Positions 1-8,800 of a stretch of 14,571 nt of DNA are shown one piece after another. Each line of letters opens with the position of its first letter. Position 1 is the first letter of the stretch. Position numbers and translations under genes: made by a program. The notes beneath the pieces are model-generated. The model saw only the letters and a program-made list of their open reading frames with translations, was not told where the DNA came from and ran no database searches. This DNA comes from UBA5336 sp039034035 (GTDB lineage: Bacteria > Pseudomonadota > Alphaproteobacteria > Caulobacterales > Hyphomonadaceae): the NCBI GenBank assembly GCA_039034035.1, contig JBCCBN010000063.1:1-14571 (forward strand), read 5' to 3'.

Positions 1-326
1 AGCGCCCCGCCGCCGAAGCTGAAGAAGCTCAGGAAGAAGGAACTCGCCGCGAAGGCGATGGAGATGCCGAAGACGATCTGGATCAGGCGACGGAAGCCCC
101 CGGAGGTGTCGCCGAACGCCAGCGTCAGGCCGGTGACGATGATGATGATCACGGCGATGATCTTGGCGACCGGCCCCTCGATCGACTCGAGGATCGATTG
201 CAGCGGCGCCTCCCAGGGCATGGAAGAGCCCGCCGCCCGGGCGGGTCCGGCCAGCATCAGGGTGACGGTGGCGTAGGTGACGGCCTGCGCGGCCTGTGCG
301 CGCAGCCGGTGAAGGTTTCGGGTCAT
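1..326 (-). CDS. trbC: TrbC/VirB2-family conjugative pilin, 3' end outside the window
   Basis: Reading back from the ATG at 326-324 gives 108 codons open to the window edge. The N terminus is basic (MTRNLHRLR) and runs into a hydrophobic signal-like segment ending in AGPARA, a likely signal-peptidase site near residue 31. Two hydrophobic stretches follow: one around IIAVIIIIVTGLTLAF and one around IQIVFGISIAFAASSFF, separated by a short loop with GDTSGGFRR. This is the layout of TrbC/VirB2 major pilin subunits, small inner-membrane proteins that are polymerised into the mating pilus. Its ATG overlaps the trbB stop in an ATGA, as expected for translational coupling in a trb operon. The C terminus is not in the window. 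The identification comes from topology and gene order, and sequence in this family is otherwise variable. Confidence 0.87.
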   Translation of the reverse strand, partial: MTRNLHRLRAQAAQAVTYATVTLMLAGPARAAGSSMPWEAPLQSILESIEGPVAKIIAVIIIIVTGLTLAFGDTSGGFRRLIQIVFGISIAFAASSFFLSFFSFGGGA

Positions 327-1322
327 GAAGGGTCTCCTGTGTCAGTTTCCACCCCGGTCGGCCGCGCCGCCGGTGTGATGCGATAGTCACCGTCCGGTCC
401 CAGCCCCTCGACGCGGGCGAGCTCAGTGAGGTGGCGTTTGGCCCCGCGCCCGGAGAGAACGGCGATGAGATCGATGGTCTCGGCGATGAGGGCGCGCGGC
501 ACGGTGACCACGGCTTCCTGGATGAGCTGCTCCATCCGGCGCAGCGCGCCGAGGGCGGAGCCCGCATGAATGGTGCCGATCCCGCCCGGATGGCCGGTGC
601 CCCAGGCCTTCAAGAGGTCCAGCGCCTCGGCCCCGCGCACCTCGCCGATGGGAATGCGGTCGGGGCGGAGGCGCAGCGAGGAGCGGACGAGATCGGAAAG
701 CGAGGCGACCCCCGTCCTTGGTCCGCAGGGCGACAAGGTTCGGTGCTGCGCATTGCAGCTCGCGTGTGTCCTCGATGATGACGACGCGGTCGGACGTTCC
801 GGCCACCTCGGCCAAGAGCGCATTGGTCAACGTCGTCTTGCCGGTCGAGGTCCCGCCCGCCACGAGGATATTGGCCCGCGCGGCAACACCCTCGCGCAAG
901 AGGTCCGCCTGGGTTTCGACCATGATCCTGGACGCGACATAGTCGGCGAGCGTGAAGACCGCGACGGCGGGCTTGCGGATCGCGAAACAGGGCGCGGTGA
1001 CCACGGGCGGCAGGAGCCCTTCGAAGCGTTCCCCGGTCTCGGGCAGTTCGGCCGAGACGCGCGGGCGCGCGGAGTGCACCTCGGCCCCGACATGATGGGC
1101 GACGAGCCGCACGATCCGCTCGCCATCGGCGGGGGACAGGGTGGCGCCGGTATCGGATAGCCCCTCGGAGAGCCGGTCGATCCAGAGCCGCCCGTCGGGA
1201 TTGAGCATGACCTCGACAATCGTCGGGTCTTCCAGAAACCCGGCGATGGCGGGCCCAAGCGCCGTGCGCAGCATCCGCGCGCCGCGTGCCATCGCTTCCG
1301 GTTTCCGAACTGCCTCTGCCAT
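323..1322 (-). pseudogene. trbB: TrbB-type conjugation ATPase, interrupted by a one-base frameshift
   Basis: TrbB is the VirB11-like hexameric secretion ATPase of the P-type mating-pair apparatus, acting at the inner membrane. The first 204 codons from the ATG at 1322 read normally: Walker A GGTSTGKTT at about residues 156-164 and the Asp box VIIEDTREL at 181-189. After RTKDG the frame fails. The next frame continues with VASLSDLVRSSLRLRPDRIP, GEVRGAEALDLLKAWGTGHP, GGIGTIHAG and a normal TrbB C terminus ending at the TGA at 323-325. Removing one G from the five-G run (CCCCC on the plus strand, 709-713) restores a 332-residue protein of normal TrbB length. As it stands, translation would yield a 299-residue product lacking the Walker B and His boxes. 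The cause could be real decay or a homopolymer sequencing error. The start has a GGGGAC ribosome site. Confidence 0.9.
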
Positions 1323-1343
1323 GCTGTCCCCGTTCCGTGAGTG

Positions 1344-1359
1344 GCCGCCAACGGGCGGC
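1344..1359. promoter_or_regulatory. GC-rich hairpin in the trbB leader
   Basis: GCCGCC and GGCGGC form a perfect six-base stem around an AACG loop, 22 bases upstream of the trbB start codon and just ahead of its ribosome site. It has no T run, so an intrinsic terminator is unlikely. A role as operator or translational control element for trbB is possible but not shown. Confidence 0.4.
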
Positions 1360-1480
1360 TCTGGATCGGGTCCATCAAGAAATCCGGAATCCCGGTTCGC
1401 TCAACAACTCTTAAAGGGGCGTAGGGCTGTGGCGTGCAAAGACAGGGGAAAGGCGCAAAGGCAAATGATGAGGACTACCG

Positions 1481-1489
1481 TTTGAGATG
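1481..1489. repeat. Left copy of a 9-bp direct repeat flanking the cassette
   Basis: TTTGAGATG occurs here and again at 12309-12317, in the same orientation. The two copies bracket all cassette genes and no conjugation gene, so they could be a target-site duplication or short attachment core. A nine-base match between flanks of a few hundred bases can also occur by chance. Confidence 0.3.
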
Positions 1490-1494
1490 ATTGA

Positions 1495-1509
1495 TGCTGA
1501 TCTTCAGCA
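1495..1509. promoter_or_regulatory. Short inverted repeat upstream of the cassette
   Basis: TGCTGA and TCAGCA form a six-base inverted repeat around TCT. It lies between trbB and the ribbon-helix-helix gene. It could be a protein-binding dyad; as an RNA hairpin it is weak and has no T run. No function can be assigned. Confidence 0.25.
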
Positions 1510-1540
1510 CGCACCCATCAAGCCTCCATGAGTGATGCAG

Positions 1541-1560
1541 TGTGACTCAATGTGGATCAA
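1541..1560 (+). promoter_or_regulatory. Tandem 10-bp repeats, candidate ribbon-helix-helix operator
   Basis: TGTGACTCAA is followed directly by TGTGGATCAA: two 10-mers matching at 8 of 10 positions with a period of about one helical turn. They lie 65 bases upstream of the ribbon-helix-helix start codon and just ahead of the weak promoter candidate at 1565-1593. Ribbon-helix-helix repressors commonly bind as adjacent dimers to short repeats spaced about one turn apart, and often control their own operons. Binding by the protein encoded next door is inference. Confidence 0.4.
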
Positions 1561-1624
1561 AATGTTGCAGATTCGCTGGCCTTCGCTTAATGAGAACGCA
1601 GCAGGAACATCTCGGAGGGGGACT

Positions 1625-1825
1625 ATGACCATGAAGGCGAAGAAATTTGGTCCGCGCCTGACTGTTAGTCTGACTGGCAGCGACTACGACGCACTGTCTC
1701 TGCTCGCAGAAAAAGATGAAGTTTCGGTTTCGTGGGTCGTGCGCCGAGCAATTGATGAGTATCTGGAACAACATCGCGCAGACAGTGAGCCTCGGTTGCC
1801 GCTTAGGTCGCTCCAGAAATTGTAG
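1625..1825 (+). CDS. Ribbon-helix-helix DNA-binding protein, probable cassette regulator
   Basis: This 66-residue protein has the compact CopG/Arc plan. A basic N-terminal tail (KAKKFGPR) leads to a strand RLTVSLT near residues 11-17. Helix 1 follows (DYDALSLLAEKD), then helix 2 (SVSWVVRRAIDEYLEQH) ending near residue 50. Proteins of this fold dimerise and insert the paired strands in the DNA major groove, usually as autoregulating repressors. I chose the ATG at 1625 because GGAGGGGGA precedes it closely and the fold begins right after it; upstream in-frame ATGs from 1532 would add 31 residues with no ribosome site and no matching sequence. The next gene starts 52 bases downstream on the same strand, so both are probably cotranscribed. 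It is clearly distinct from the copG gene next to traG. An antitoxin role is unlikely because no toxin follows. Confidence 0.8.
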   Translation: MTMKAKKFGPRLTVSLTGSDYDALSLLAEKDEVSVSWVVRRAIDEYLEQHRADSEPRLPLRSLQKL

Positions 1826-1877
1826 AAGTCGGTGACTGGCATGAGGCAAGAACAATAAGAAGCCCAAGGGGGAGCAG

Positions 1878-3713
1878 ATGACGCATGTTTCCAGATCAGA
1901 AGACGATATGATCGCAGCACTCTATGAACAGGCGCTGCCGGCTAAACGCACCGGACCGCTTTACGGCGCTTTCCCGTACCCGACCAAGATTTCTGCCGAA
2001 GCCATCGCCCTGTTCATCGCCGCACATACCGAGCCCGGCGACACCGTCTTCGACGGATTTGCCGGCAGCGGTACGACTGGTCTGGCCGCGTTGTTGTGTG
2101 AAAACCCGACGACAGAGTTGCGGGCCGAAGCCGAGCGCCTTGGACTGGATGTGCGATGGGGCGCGCGCAACGCTATTCTCTACGAGCTCGGCGCGCTCGG
2201 CTCCTTTGTCGGGCAGACCCTGACCAACCCACCCGATCCCAAGGTGTTCCGCAAGGCGGCGGAAGCCCTGCTGCGCGAGGCGGAAGCGGAAGACGGCTGG
2301 ATGTACAAAGCGCTCGATCCTGAAGGGAATAGCGGAACGATCCGCTATCTGATCTGGACCGACCTGATCGCTTGCCCGTCTTGCAGCTGCAATGTCGCGC
2401 TATGGGATTCGTGCGTTTCTCTCGATCCGGCGCGCATCGCCTCTGAGTTTACCTGCCCGGCCTGCGGTCATGAAGGCCGCTTCGACGAGGTTTGGCGCCT
2501 GACCGAAGAGGTGGCCGACGAGATCACCGGCAGACCTACGGCACAGCGGGCGCGCCAGATCGCGCGTGTCTACGGTGTTACGGGCAAGAAGCGCTGGTCG
2601 CGCGCGCCGCTGAATTCCGATCTTCAGCTCCTGAAAAAGATTGCCGCGCAGCCGCTCCCGGATGGCGTGCCTTCGGTCGAGATTCCGTGGGGCGATCTCT
2701 ATCGCAGCGGCTACCATCACGGCATCACCCACCTGCATCACTTCTATACACGGCGCAATCTTAGCGTATTCGCGCGGCTCTGGGAACGCGCGGGCAAGTA
2801 CAAAGGGAGACTGCGTGACGCCTTGCGGTTCTGGCTCCTGAGCTACAACGCATCTCACGCGACGATCATGACGCGCGTGGTTGCAAAGACTGGCCAGAAG
2901 GACCTTGTCGTTACCAGCGCGCAGCCGGGTGTGCTCTATGTCAGCGGCCTCCCGGTGGAGAAGAACCTGTTCGCAGGGTTGCGCCGCAAGCTCACCACTA
3001 TTGCGAGTGCATTCGCCGTCATTCATGGGCGCAAAGGCAAGGTCGAAGTCCAGCAGGGATCATCGTGCAATGTCAGCCTACCGGATGGCATCATCGACTA
3101 TGTCTTCACCGATCCGCCGTTTGGTGGGAATATTCCATATGCCGAAATCAACTTCCTTAATGAAGCCTGGCTGTCCCGCTATACGGATCGCACGGACGAG
3201 ATCATCGTCAGCAGCAGTCAGGAAAAATCAATCGAGGAATACCAGAGCCTTCTGACCGCTGCGCTCAGCGAAGTGAACCGCATCCTCAAACCGCAGGGGC
3301 GCGCAACACTCGTCTTCCACTCCGCATCCGCGGATGTCTGGAACGCCCTGCAATCGGCCTACACTGATGCGCGCCTCGGCGTCGAATGCGCGGGCGTCCT
3401 GGACAAGACGCAGGGCAGCTTCAAGCAGGTGACGACAACAGGAGCGGTGCGCGGCGATCCGGTGTTGCTGCTCTCCAAAGTCGAGGCAAAGCAGGACGAT
3501 CAACCGCAACAGTCGGTGTGGGCGGTCGCTGAGCAGCTTCGGCAGGCATCGCTTTCTCTCGACCCGTCAGAACAGACAGCTCAGCGGCTCTACTCCCGCC
3601 TCATCAGCCATTTCCTGACCCATCACCAAAGGATACCGCTTGATGCAGACGATTTCTATCGCTGGCACGACGCGCAGAGCGGCGTGAAGGTGACCGGTTG
3701 TGTGGAAGTCTGA
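1878..3713 (+). CDS. Zn-ribbon adenine-specific DNA methyltransferase (COG1743-like)
   Basis: This 611-residue protein carries a methyltransferase motif I, VFDGFAGSGTTG, at about 57-68, preceded by FPYPTKISAEA, which suits a cofactor-site motif X. Motif IV, TDPPFGGNIPYAE, is at about 411-423. Between them, CPSC (166-169) and CPAC (193-196) form a four-cysteine zinc ribbon. The I-then-IV order with a long zinc-containing insert, and the PYAE after DPPF, fit the Zn-ribbon adenine methylases grouped as COG1743; adenine N6 methylation is therefore the likely reaction, with the target site unknown. The start is set by an excellent AAGGGGGAG ribosome site at 1866-1874. It is the first enzyme of the operon and overlaps the next gene by 14 bases. 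All catalytic motifs look intact. DPPF instead of DPPY is a common variant. Confidence 0.85.
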   Translation: MTHVSRSEDDMIAALYEQALPAKRTGPLYGAFPYPTKISAEAIALFIAAHTEPGDTVFDGFAGSGTTGLAALLCENPTTELRAEAERLGLDVRWGARNAILYELGALGSFVGQTLTNPPDPKVFRKAAEALLREAEAEDGWMYKALDPEGNSGTIRYLIWTDLIACPSCSCNVALWDSCVSLDPARIASEFTCPACGHEGRFDEVWRLTEEVADEITGRPTAQRARQIARVYGVTGKKRWSRAPLNSDLQLLKKIAAQPLPDGVPSVEIPWGDLYRSGYHHGITHLHHFYTRRNLSVFARLWERAGKYKGRLRDALRFWLLSYNASHATIMTRVVAKTGQKDLVVTSAQPGVLYVSGLPVEKNLFAGLRRKLTTIASAFAVIHGRKGKVEVQQGSSCNVSLPDGIIDYVFTDPPFGGNIPYAEINFLNEAWLSRYTDRTDEIIVSSSQEKSIEEYQSLLTAALSEVNRILKPQGRATLVFHSASADVWNALQSAYTDARLGVECAGVLDKTQGSFKQVTTTGAVRGDPVLLLSKVEAKQDDQPQQSVWAVAEQLRQASLSLDPSEQTAQRLYSRLISHFLTHHQRIPLDADDFYRWHDAQSGVKVTGCVEV

Positions 3714-5805
3714 ACAGAATATAGAAACGCGAGACGCGGCGCGCGCCTTTGAAGAGGCGCTGCCGCCTGCGCAGCGCAAGGCTCTCGGGCAATACTTCAC
3801 CGGTATGCGCCTTGGACGCATGCTTGCCCATCTCGCAATCGGCCCGGAAACCGAGCGCGTTCTCGACCCTATGGCCGGGAACGGCGATTTGCTCGACGCC
3901 GCGCGCGAAGTGGCGGCAAGCGTTGGTGCAACGCTAACGCAGGTCGACGGGATCGAGATTGATCCCGCCACAGCAGAATTTTGCGACTATCGCCTTAAGA
4001 CTCTCGCGGGACCGGGGGACGGCGCGCCAAGGATCACATGCGGCGATGCGTTCGATAACCGGTCCTACGAGAGCCTCGGCGCCCAGCCCTATGATCTTGT
4101 CATCACTAATCCGCCCTATGTCCGCTACCAGGCTTTGAACGGCCGCGCCGAAAAGGTCCGGCGGGGTCTTCTTGCCGCGGCAGACGAGCTTTTGGATGGC
4201 GAAGCTCGCGCTGTCTGGACGGCGCTTGCGGCAGGCTATTCGGGACTGGCCGACCTTTCGGTTCCGGCCTGGCTCTTGAGTGCGCTGCTCGTCCGTCCGG
4301 GCGGGCGTCTTGCGCTGGTCGTTCCGGCGACATGGCGCTCGCGCGCCTATGGCGATGTGATCCGCTATCTGCTTCTGCGCTGCTTTGACGTAGAGATCAT
4401 CGTCGAGGATACCCAGCCGGGCTGGTTTTCCGATGCGCTGGTGCGCACTCACCTGATTGTCGCGCGGCGGTTGTCGGATGGAGACATTGCAGTTCCGCTC
4501 GGCGCGCGCGAGCAATGGACCGATGCGCGCTGGATTCAGTTGGCGCCGCTGTCGGCTGACGCGGAGTCACTGGTCGGCGCGGCTTTTCCCGGTCCGGACC
4601 CCGAAGCCGCGTTTGCCCGGTGGTGCCGCATGGGAGGCGACGAGCGGCCCGGCATCGAGGCGCGGGACTTTCCCCTCGCGGGCGAATGGATTGCCCTACG
4701 TGCCGCTGCCGGCAGCCGCCCGTGGTTAGCGAAGCTGGAACCAGGGGCGCGCGATCTGCCGCTCCATGCTACCGGCGCGGTATCCGGGCCGCCGGTTCCC
4801 GAAGCGCTGTCAGATTTGTTGCCGGAGGAATTTGACAGCGCCGGCCTTTGCTCTCTGGAAGAGCTGGGGCTGTATGCCGGACAGGGCCTTCGCACCGGAT
4901 GTAATCGCTTCTTCTATGTCCGCGCATTGAAGGTATCCGATCCCGCCACCATTGAAGTCGTGCTCAATGATGCCTATGGCGGCAAGGTCCTCGCCGTTCC
5001 GCGCGATGCGGTGCGTCCAGTGCTGCACCGGCAGGCTGACCTCGAAGGCTGGCGTAGCGGGCATCTACCGGCAATGCGCGTTCTCGATCTGCGCGGCTGG
5101 GTCCTGCCCGAGGACACCCATGCCGTCCGCGCTGTGCAGCAGAGTTATGAGACGGCCGGTATTGCGCAACCGCGACAGATGCCTGCGGCGCTTGCCGCGT
5201 TCGTGCGGCAGGCCGCTGCGCAGCCGCTCGGGGCTGGCGAGGCCGCGAAACCCGTTTGCGATCTTTCTGCCGTGAGGACCAATCTCAGGTCGGCGCGCCC
5301 GGCGGCGCCGCCACGCTTTTGGTACATGCTTCCCGATTTCGTGCCTCGGCATCTGCCGCACGCTTTTGTTCCGCGGATCATTCACGGCAGCCCACAGGCC
5401 TACCGCAATGCAGAAGAACCGATCCTGATCGACGCCAACTTCTCGACGTTCTGGCCGGATGATATCGGCTGGTCACCCGGTGCACTCACCGCCTTCCTAA
5501 ATAGCACCTGGTGCAAAGCGGTTATGGAGGCCGTCGGCACGCCGCTCGGTGGCGGCGCGCTCAAGCTCGAAGCGGTCCATCTGCGCGCGATGCCGGTTCC
5601 GCGCATTGGCAGGGCTGCGATTGATGAGATCGATGCGGTGCTTGCAGCGCAAAAGAGCGATGAACAATCGCGGCAGGCGATCGACCGTATCGTTCTCGGT
5701 GTGATGCTGTGCACCAAGTCGCCGGCGGCGTTGGATCGGTTCGCGCAAGGCCTGTATGGGCGGCTTGCGGATATGGGCGCAGCGCGCCAGCGAGGGGCGG
5801 CATGA
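3700..5805 (+). CDS. Eco57I/TaqI-type N6-adenine DNA methyltransferase
   Basis: The 701-residue product has gamma-class motifs in order: motif X GQYFT at 30-34, motif I VLDPMAGNGDLL at 54-65, motif II GIEIDP at 84-89, and catalytic motif IV ITNPPYVRYQ at 135-144. LALVVPATW (204-212) matches the strand following the catalytic half. The C-terminal part, with FLNSTWCKAVME (599-610) and GGGALKLEAVHLRAMPVPR (617-635), resembles the recognition-domain end of Eco57I and TaqI-like enzymes. It should methylate adenine in a specific site. The GTG start at 3700 has GAAGGTGA six bases upstream and overlaps the previous gene by 14 bases, so translation is probably coupled. No nuclease motif is visible at either end, unlike true type IIG fusions of this family. 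Its partner for DNA cleavage, if any, must be another cassette protein. Confidence 0.88.
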   Translation: MWKSEQNIETRDAARAFEEALPPAQRKALGQYFTGMRLGRMLAHLAIGPETERVLDPMAGNGDLLDAAREVAASVGATLTQVDGIEIDPATAEFCDYRLKTLAGPGDGAPRITCGDAFDNRSYESLGAQPYDLVITNPPYVRYQALNGRAEKVRRGLLAAADELLDGEARAVWTALAAGYSGLADLSVPAWLLSALLVRPGGRLALVVPATWRSRAYGDVIRYLLLRCFDVEIIVEDTQPGWFSDALVRTHLIVARRLSDGDIAVPLGAREQWTDARWIQLAPLSADAESLVGAAFPGPDPEAAFARWCRMGGDERPGIEARDFPLAGEWIALRAAAGSRPWLAKLEPGARDLPLHATGAVSGPPVPEALSDLLPEEFDSAGLCSLEELGLYAGQGLRTGCNRFFYVRALKVSDPATIEVVLNDAYGGKVLAVPRDAVRPVLHRQADLEGWRSGHLPAMRVLDLRGWVLPEDTHAVRAVQQSYETAGIAQPRQMPAALAAFVRQAAAQPLGAGEAAKPVCDLSAVRTNLRSARPAAPPRFWYMLPDFVPRHLPHAFVPRIIHGSPQAYRNAEEPILIDANFSTFWPDDIGWSPGALTAFLNSTWCKAVMEAVGTPLGGGALKLEAVHLRAMPVPRIGRAAIDEIDAVLAAQKSDEQSRQAIDRIVLGVMLCTKSPAALDRFAQGLYGRLADMGAARQRGAA

Positions 5806-8800
5806 GCGCAAGTATCGAGCAGGCCCGTGAAACCCTGATCCGCTGCCGCGGGCTGCGCGAGAAGGGCGCCGTCGAGGCGGTGGTGCGCGGCGAGTTCCAG
5901 TCGCGCCTGCGCAGTATCTTTCCCGGAAAAGACGATGAGCGCTGGATCAATCACTACGGCGAAGGCGCCGAAGCGCACACCAAGGTCGGCACCAAGACCG
6001 GCAAAGCGGCAGACCGTTTCATCGATAACCTCGTCGGATCGACGACGATCGAATACGAAGCCGACTTGCGGATCAAAGCGAAGCGCGACGAAGGCTATAA
6101 CCAGGTCAGGGAACATGTCGCCGGACTTATCCGCGCTGGAGCGAAGGACTCGCAGGTGCGCGGCATTCTTTCCGATACCGTCGAATGGTATGCCTACGAC
6201 GCGGCGCTGCGTCCCGGCGCCGATCCGGCGAGCTGCACCACTGACGACATCCAGCTCACCGAAGTCGAGACCTTCACGGAAGGCAGTGACGACGCCCAGG
6301 CTGCCGAGCGCCTGACGCTCTTCCTGCGCCGTCATTTGGCGCGCGAGCAATCGCGCCCGCTGATCGCGGAAAATCTTTCTTTCGATCTCGGTCTGGAAAG
6401 CCCTGCCTACCGGCGCAATGTCGCGGCGCTGACGGCGCTGGTCGACACGGGCCGCAAGAGCGATCCGTCAATCGCACTCGCCACCGATCTGTGGTCGCAC
6501 TTCGTTGATCATCTCGAAGGCGCCGGCGGCGCGTTTCGCACCGGGCCTTACGTCGACGAGATCTATCTAAACATTCTCGCCCGGCTGCTGAGCGCCAACG
6601 CGCTGGCCGGTTCTGCGATCGTCAGCGCCGATGACGAGCTGCAGGCGATTTTGAGCGGCGCTTACTTTCGTGATCGCTACCAGCTCGATAATCTCGTGGA
6701 GCAGGATTACTTCGGGTGGATCTCAAGGCCTACGCATATTGGCGGCTTTCTCCCCGTCGCGCGCGAAATCCAGCGCGACCTCTACGCCTATGATTTCTCG
6801 CGGCGCGCCGAAGAGGATTTGTTCGGCCGTCTGATGGCCCAGCTTGCCAGGCGCAGCCAGCGCAAGCTGCTCGGGCAGGAATGGACGCCGGGCTGGCTCT
6901 CCCGCCACCTTGCCGAGCGTTGCCTCGATCTGTTGCCTGCGGGCGAAGCGCCCGCGATCGTCGATATGTGCTGCGGTTCGGGCGCGATCCTGGCAGAAGT
7001 CATCAAGGCCGCGCGCGACCGCTATGGCTATGCAGACATCACCGCGCTGCATGAGGTTGTCACCGGCTTCGACATCGACCCGCTCGCGGTTGCGCTATCG
7101 AAGACGACCTGGGTGATTAACCTTGCGGCAGAAATCAATGCTGCCGCCGCACCGGTGACGATCCCCGTCTATCACGCCGACTCGCTGTTTGCCGTGACGC
7201 CGGTCTCGGCATCGATCCCGATGCTCGGCGAGGGCGATACGATCGACATCACGCTCGACGGCGAGACGATCAAGCTACCGGCGGGTCTCGTACACCCTGA
7301 CTATCGCGAGCTGTTCGACCGGATCGTCGATTGGGCCTATGACGAGGCGCGCGATAGCGCCGCCCCCGCGCTCACGGAGGGTGACGCCACCGCGACACTC
7401 GATACGGCGGCAGCGGCGTGCGGCGTTAGCCTGCCCGCCGAGCTCCGGCAGGCAGCGATCACCGCGGTGCTTGCGCTCGCAAACCGCATGAAGGAGCTTG
7501 CCGCCGCCGGACGAAACGGCATCTGGGCCTTCATTCTGCGCAACACCTATCGGCCTGGCCTGCTCGCAGGGCAGTTCAACGGGCTTGTGAGCAATCCGCC
7601 CTGGCTGGCGATGAGCGCGCTTGCCGATAATCCCTACCGCGACGTACTCTCGCGCCGCGCGACGCTGTACGGCGTCAAACCGGCAGGGCAGTCCTTCCTG
7701 CATCTCGAGCTCGGGACGACCCATCTGCTGCACGCCGTCGATCGTTACCTCAAGCCGGGAGCGGTTGTTGCCTGTCTTGTGCCCGGCACGATCTTCAACG
7801 GCACCCACCATGAGCGGTTCCGGCAACGCGCCTTTCTGACGAGTGCACGCCCGGTTTCATTTTGCGTTTCCGAAGTCTGGCAGGTTGCGCCCGGCACCTT
7901 CAAATATCCCGGTGCCGCACTGATCGGGCACAAGGAAGCGGGTCCCGATTCTGCCAACAAGCCGCCGCAACACGGGTTTGTTACCCGGCAGGATGGGCCG
8001 GAAGCGGCCGATTTTTCGATCCGAAAGATCGGCACGACGCGCACGGCGTGGGTGCTGGAAAAAGGCGGCCTGCCCGCCGCACCGGCCGGCAGCGAAGAAG
8101 TCTCACAGCAGGGCGCAGACATCATGCCGCGCGGCGCTGTGTGCCTGGAAATCCTGAACAACACCGGAAGCGAGTATCGCGTCGATACCCCGACACGGGG
8201 CACGAAATGGGGCTTCACCGTCAAGCAGGTGAAGGAACTCGGCGGCGAGCGCTTCCCCGGCCATGTCGCGCCACGCTTCATCCACCTGATGGCACAATCG
8301 GAAAACCTGCTGCCGTTCGTACTCGGTGCCGATCGCGCGCCGGTCGCTATTCCGGCAGGCCGCGACACCGCCGGCGCGTGGCAGATTTACGAGCCCGCCG
8401 AAATCCGCCGTATGGGCTTCACTAATACCGCCCGGCGCTTCACTGCGATCAATACCCGGCTGAAAACCGTCGGCGCCGGCAATACGCTCGAATACCGGAT
8501 CAATGTGCGCAACAAGCTGGCCAAACAACAATTTGGTGATGCCGGCTGTATCGTTCTCTCGGGCGCCGGCGGCAAGCACATCTGCGCTGCGTGCCTGCCG
8601 CTGACCGAGGCCGATGAGCTGGTAATCGATCAGACCTTGTACTGGCAGGTTGTGCCGGACGAAGACGAAGCGTGGTTCAGAACCGGCGTGCTCAACAGCA
8701 GTGCGCTGACCGAAGCGATCCTGCCGTTCAATCCCGAAGGGGATTTCGGGCCGCGCCATATCCATACGCTGCCCTACCGGCTCATGCCGGCCTTCGATTC

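Larger units (their letters stand above)
1323..1624. other. Divergent intergenic region between trbB and the cassette
   Basis: These 302 bases lie between the divergent starts of trbB (minus) and the ribbon-helix-helix gene (plus), so they must hold promoters for both if the trb genes are still expressed, since the upstream copG/traG part of the operon is now 11 kb away. Composition looks more mixed and AT-richer from about 1460 onward than in the trb genes. I see a GC-rich hairpin at 1344-1359, a short inverted repeat at 1495-1509, tandem 10-mers at 1541-1560 and a strong ribosome site (GGAGGGGGA, 1614-1622). No -35/-10 pair is convincing; TTGCAG (1565-1570) followed 17 bases later by TAATGA (1588-1593) is a weak candidate. 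No small ORF here looks like a known protein. Confidence 0.6.

Noticed and set aside
570..1160. 196-codon plus-strand open frame across trbB
   Set aside because: It is antisense to clear TrbB coding sequence and has no recognisable motif; high GC makes such shadow frames common.
1391..1402. CCGGTTCG resembling a tRNA T-arm fragment or att site
   Set aside because: No stem or tRNA 3' end surrounds it, and no matching copy was seen at the right edge.
1625..1825. Antitoxin of a toxin-antitoxin pair
   Set aside because: The fold fits, but no small toxin gene follows; the next gene is a 611-residue methyltransferase.
5709..5801. Upstream in-frame start for the large methyltransferase
   Set aside because: It would add 31 residues overlapping the previous gene's coding end; the ATG at 5802 has a good ribosome site and the ATGA overlap seen elsewhere in the operon.
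5400..6350. 316-codon minus-strand open frame across the junction of the second and third methyltransferase genes
   Set aside because: It lies opposite well-supported MTase coding sequence with known motifs and shows none itself.
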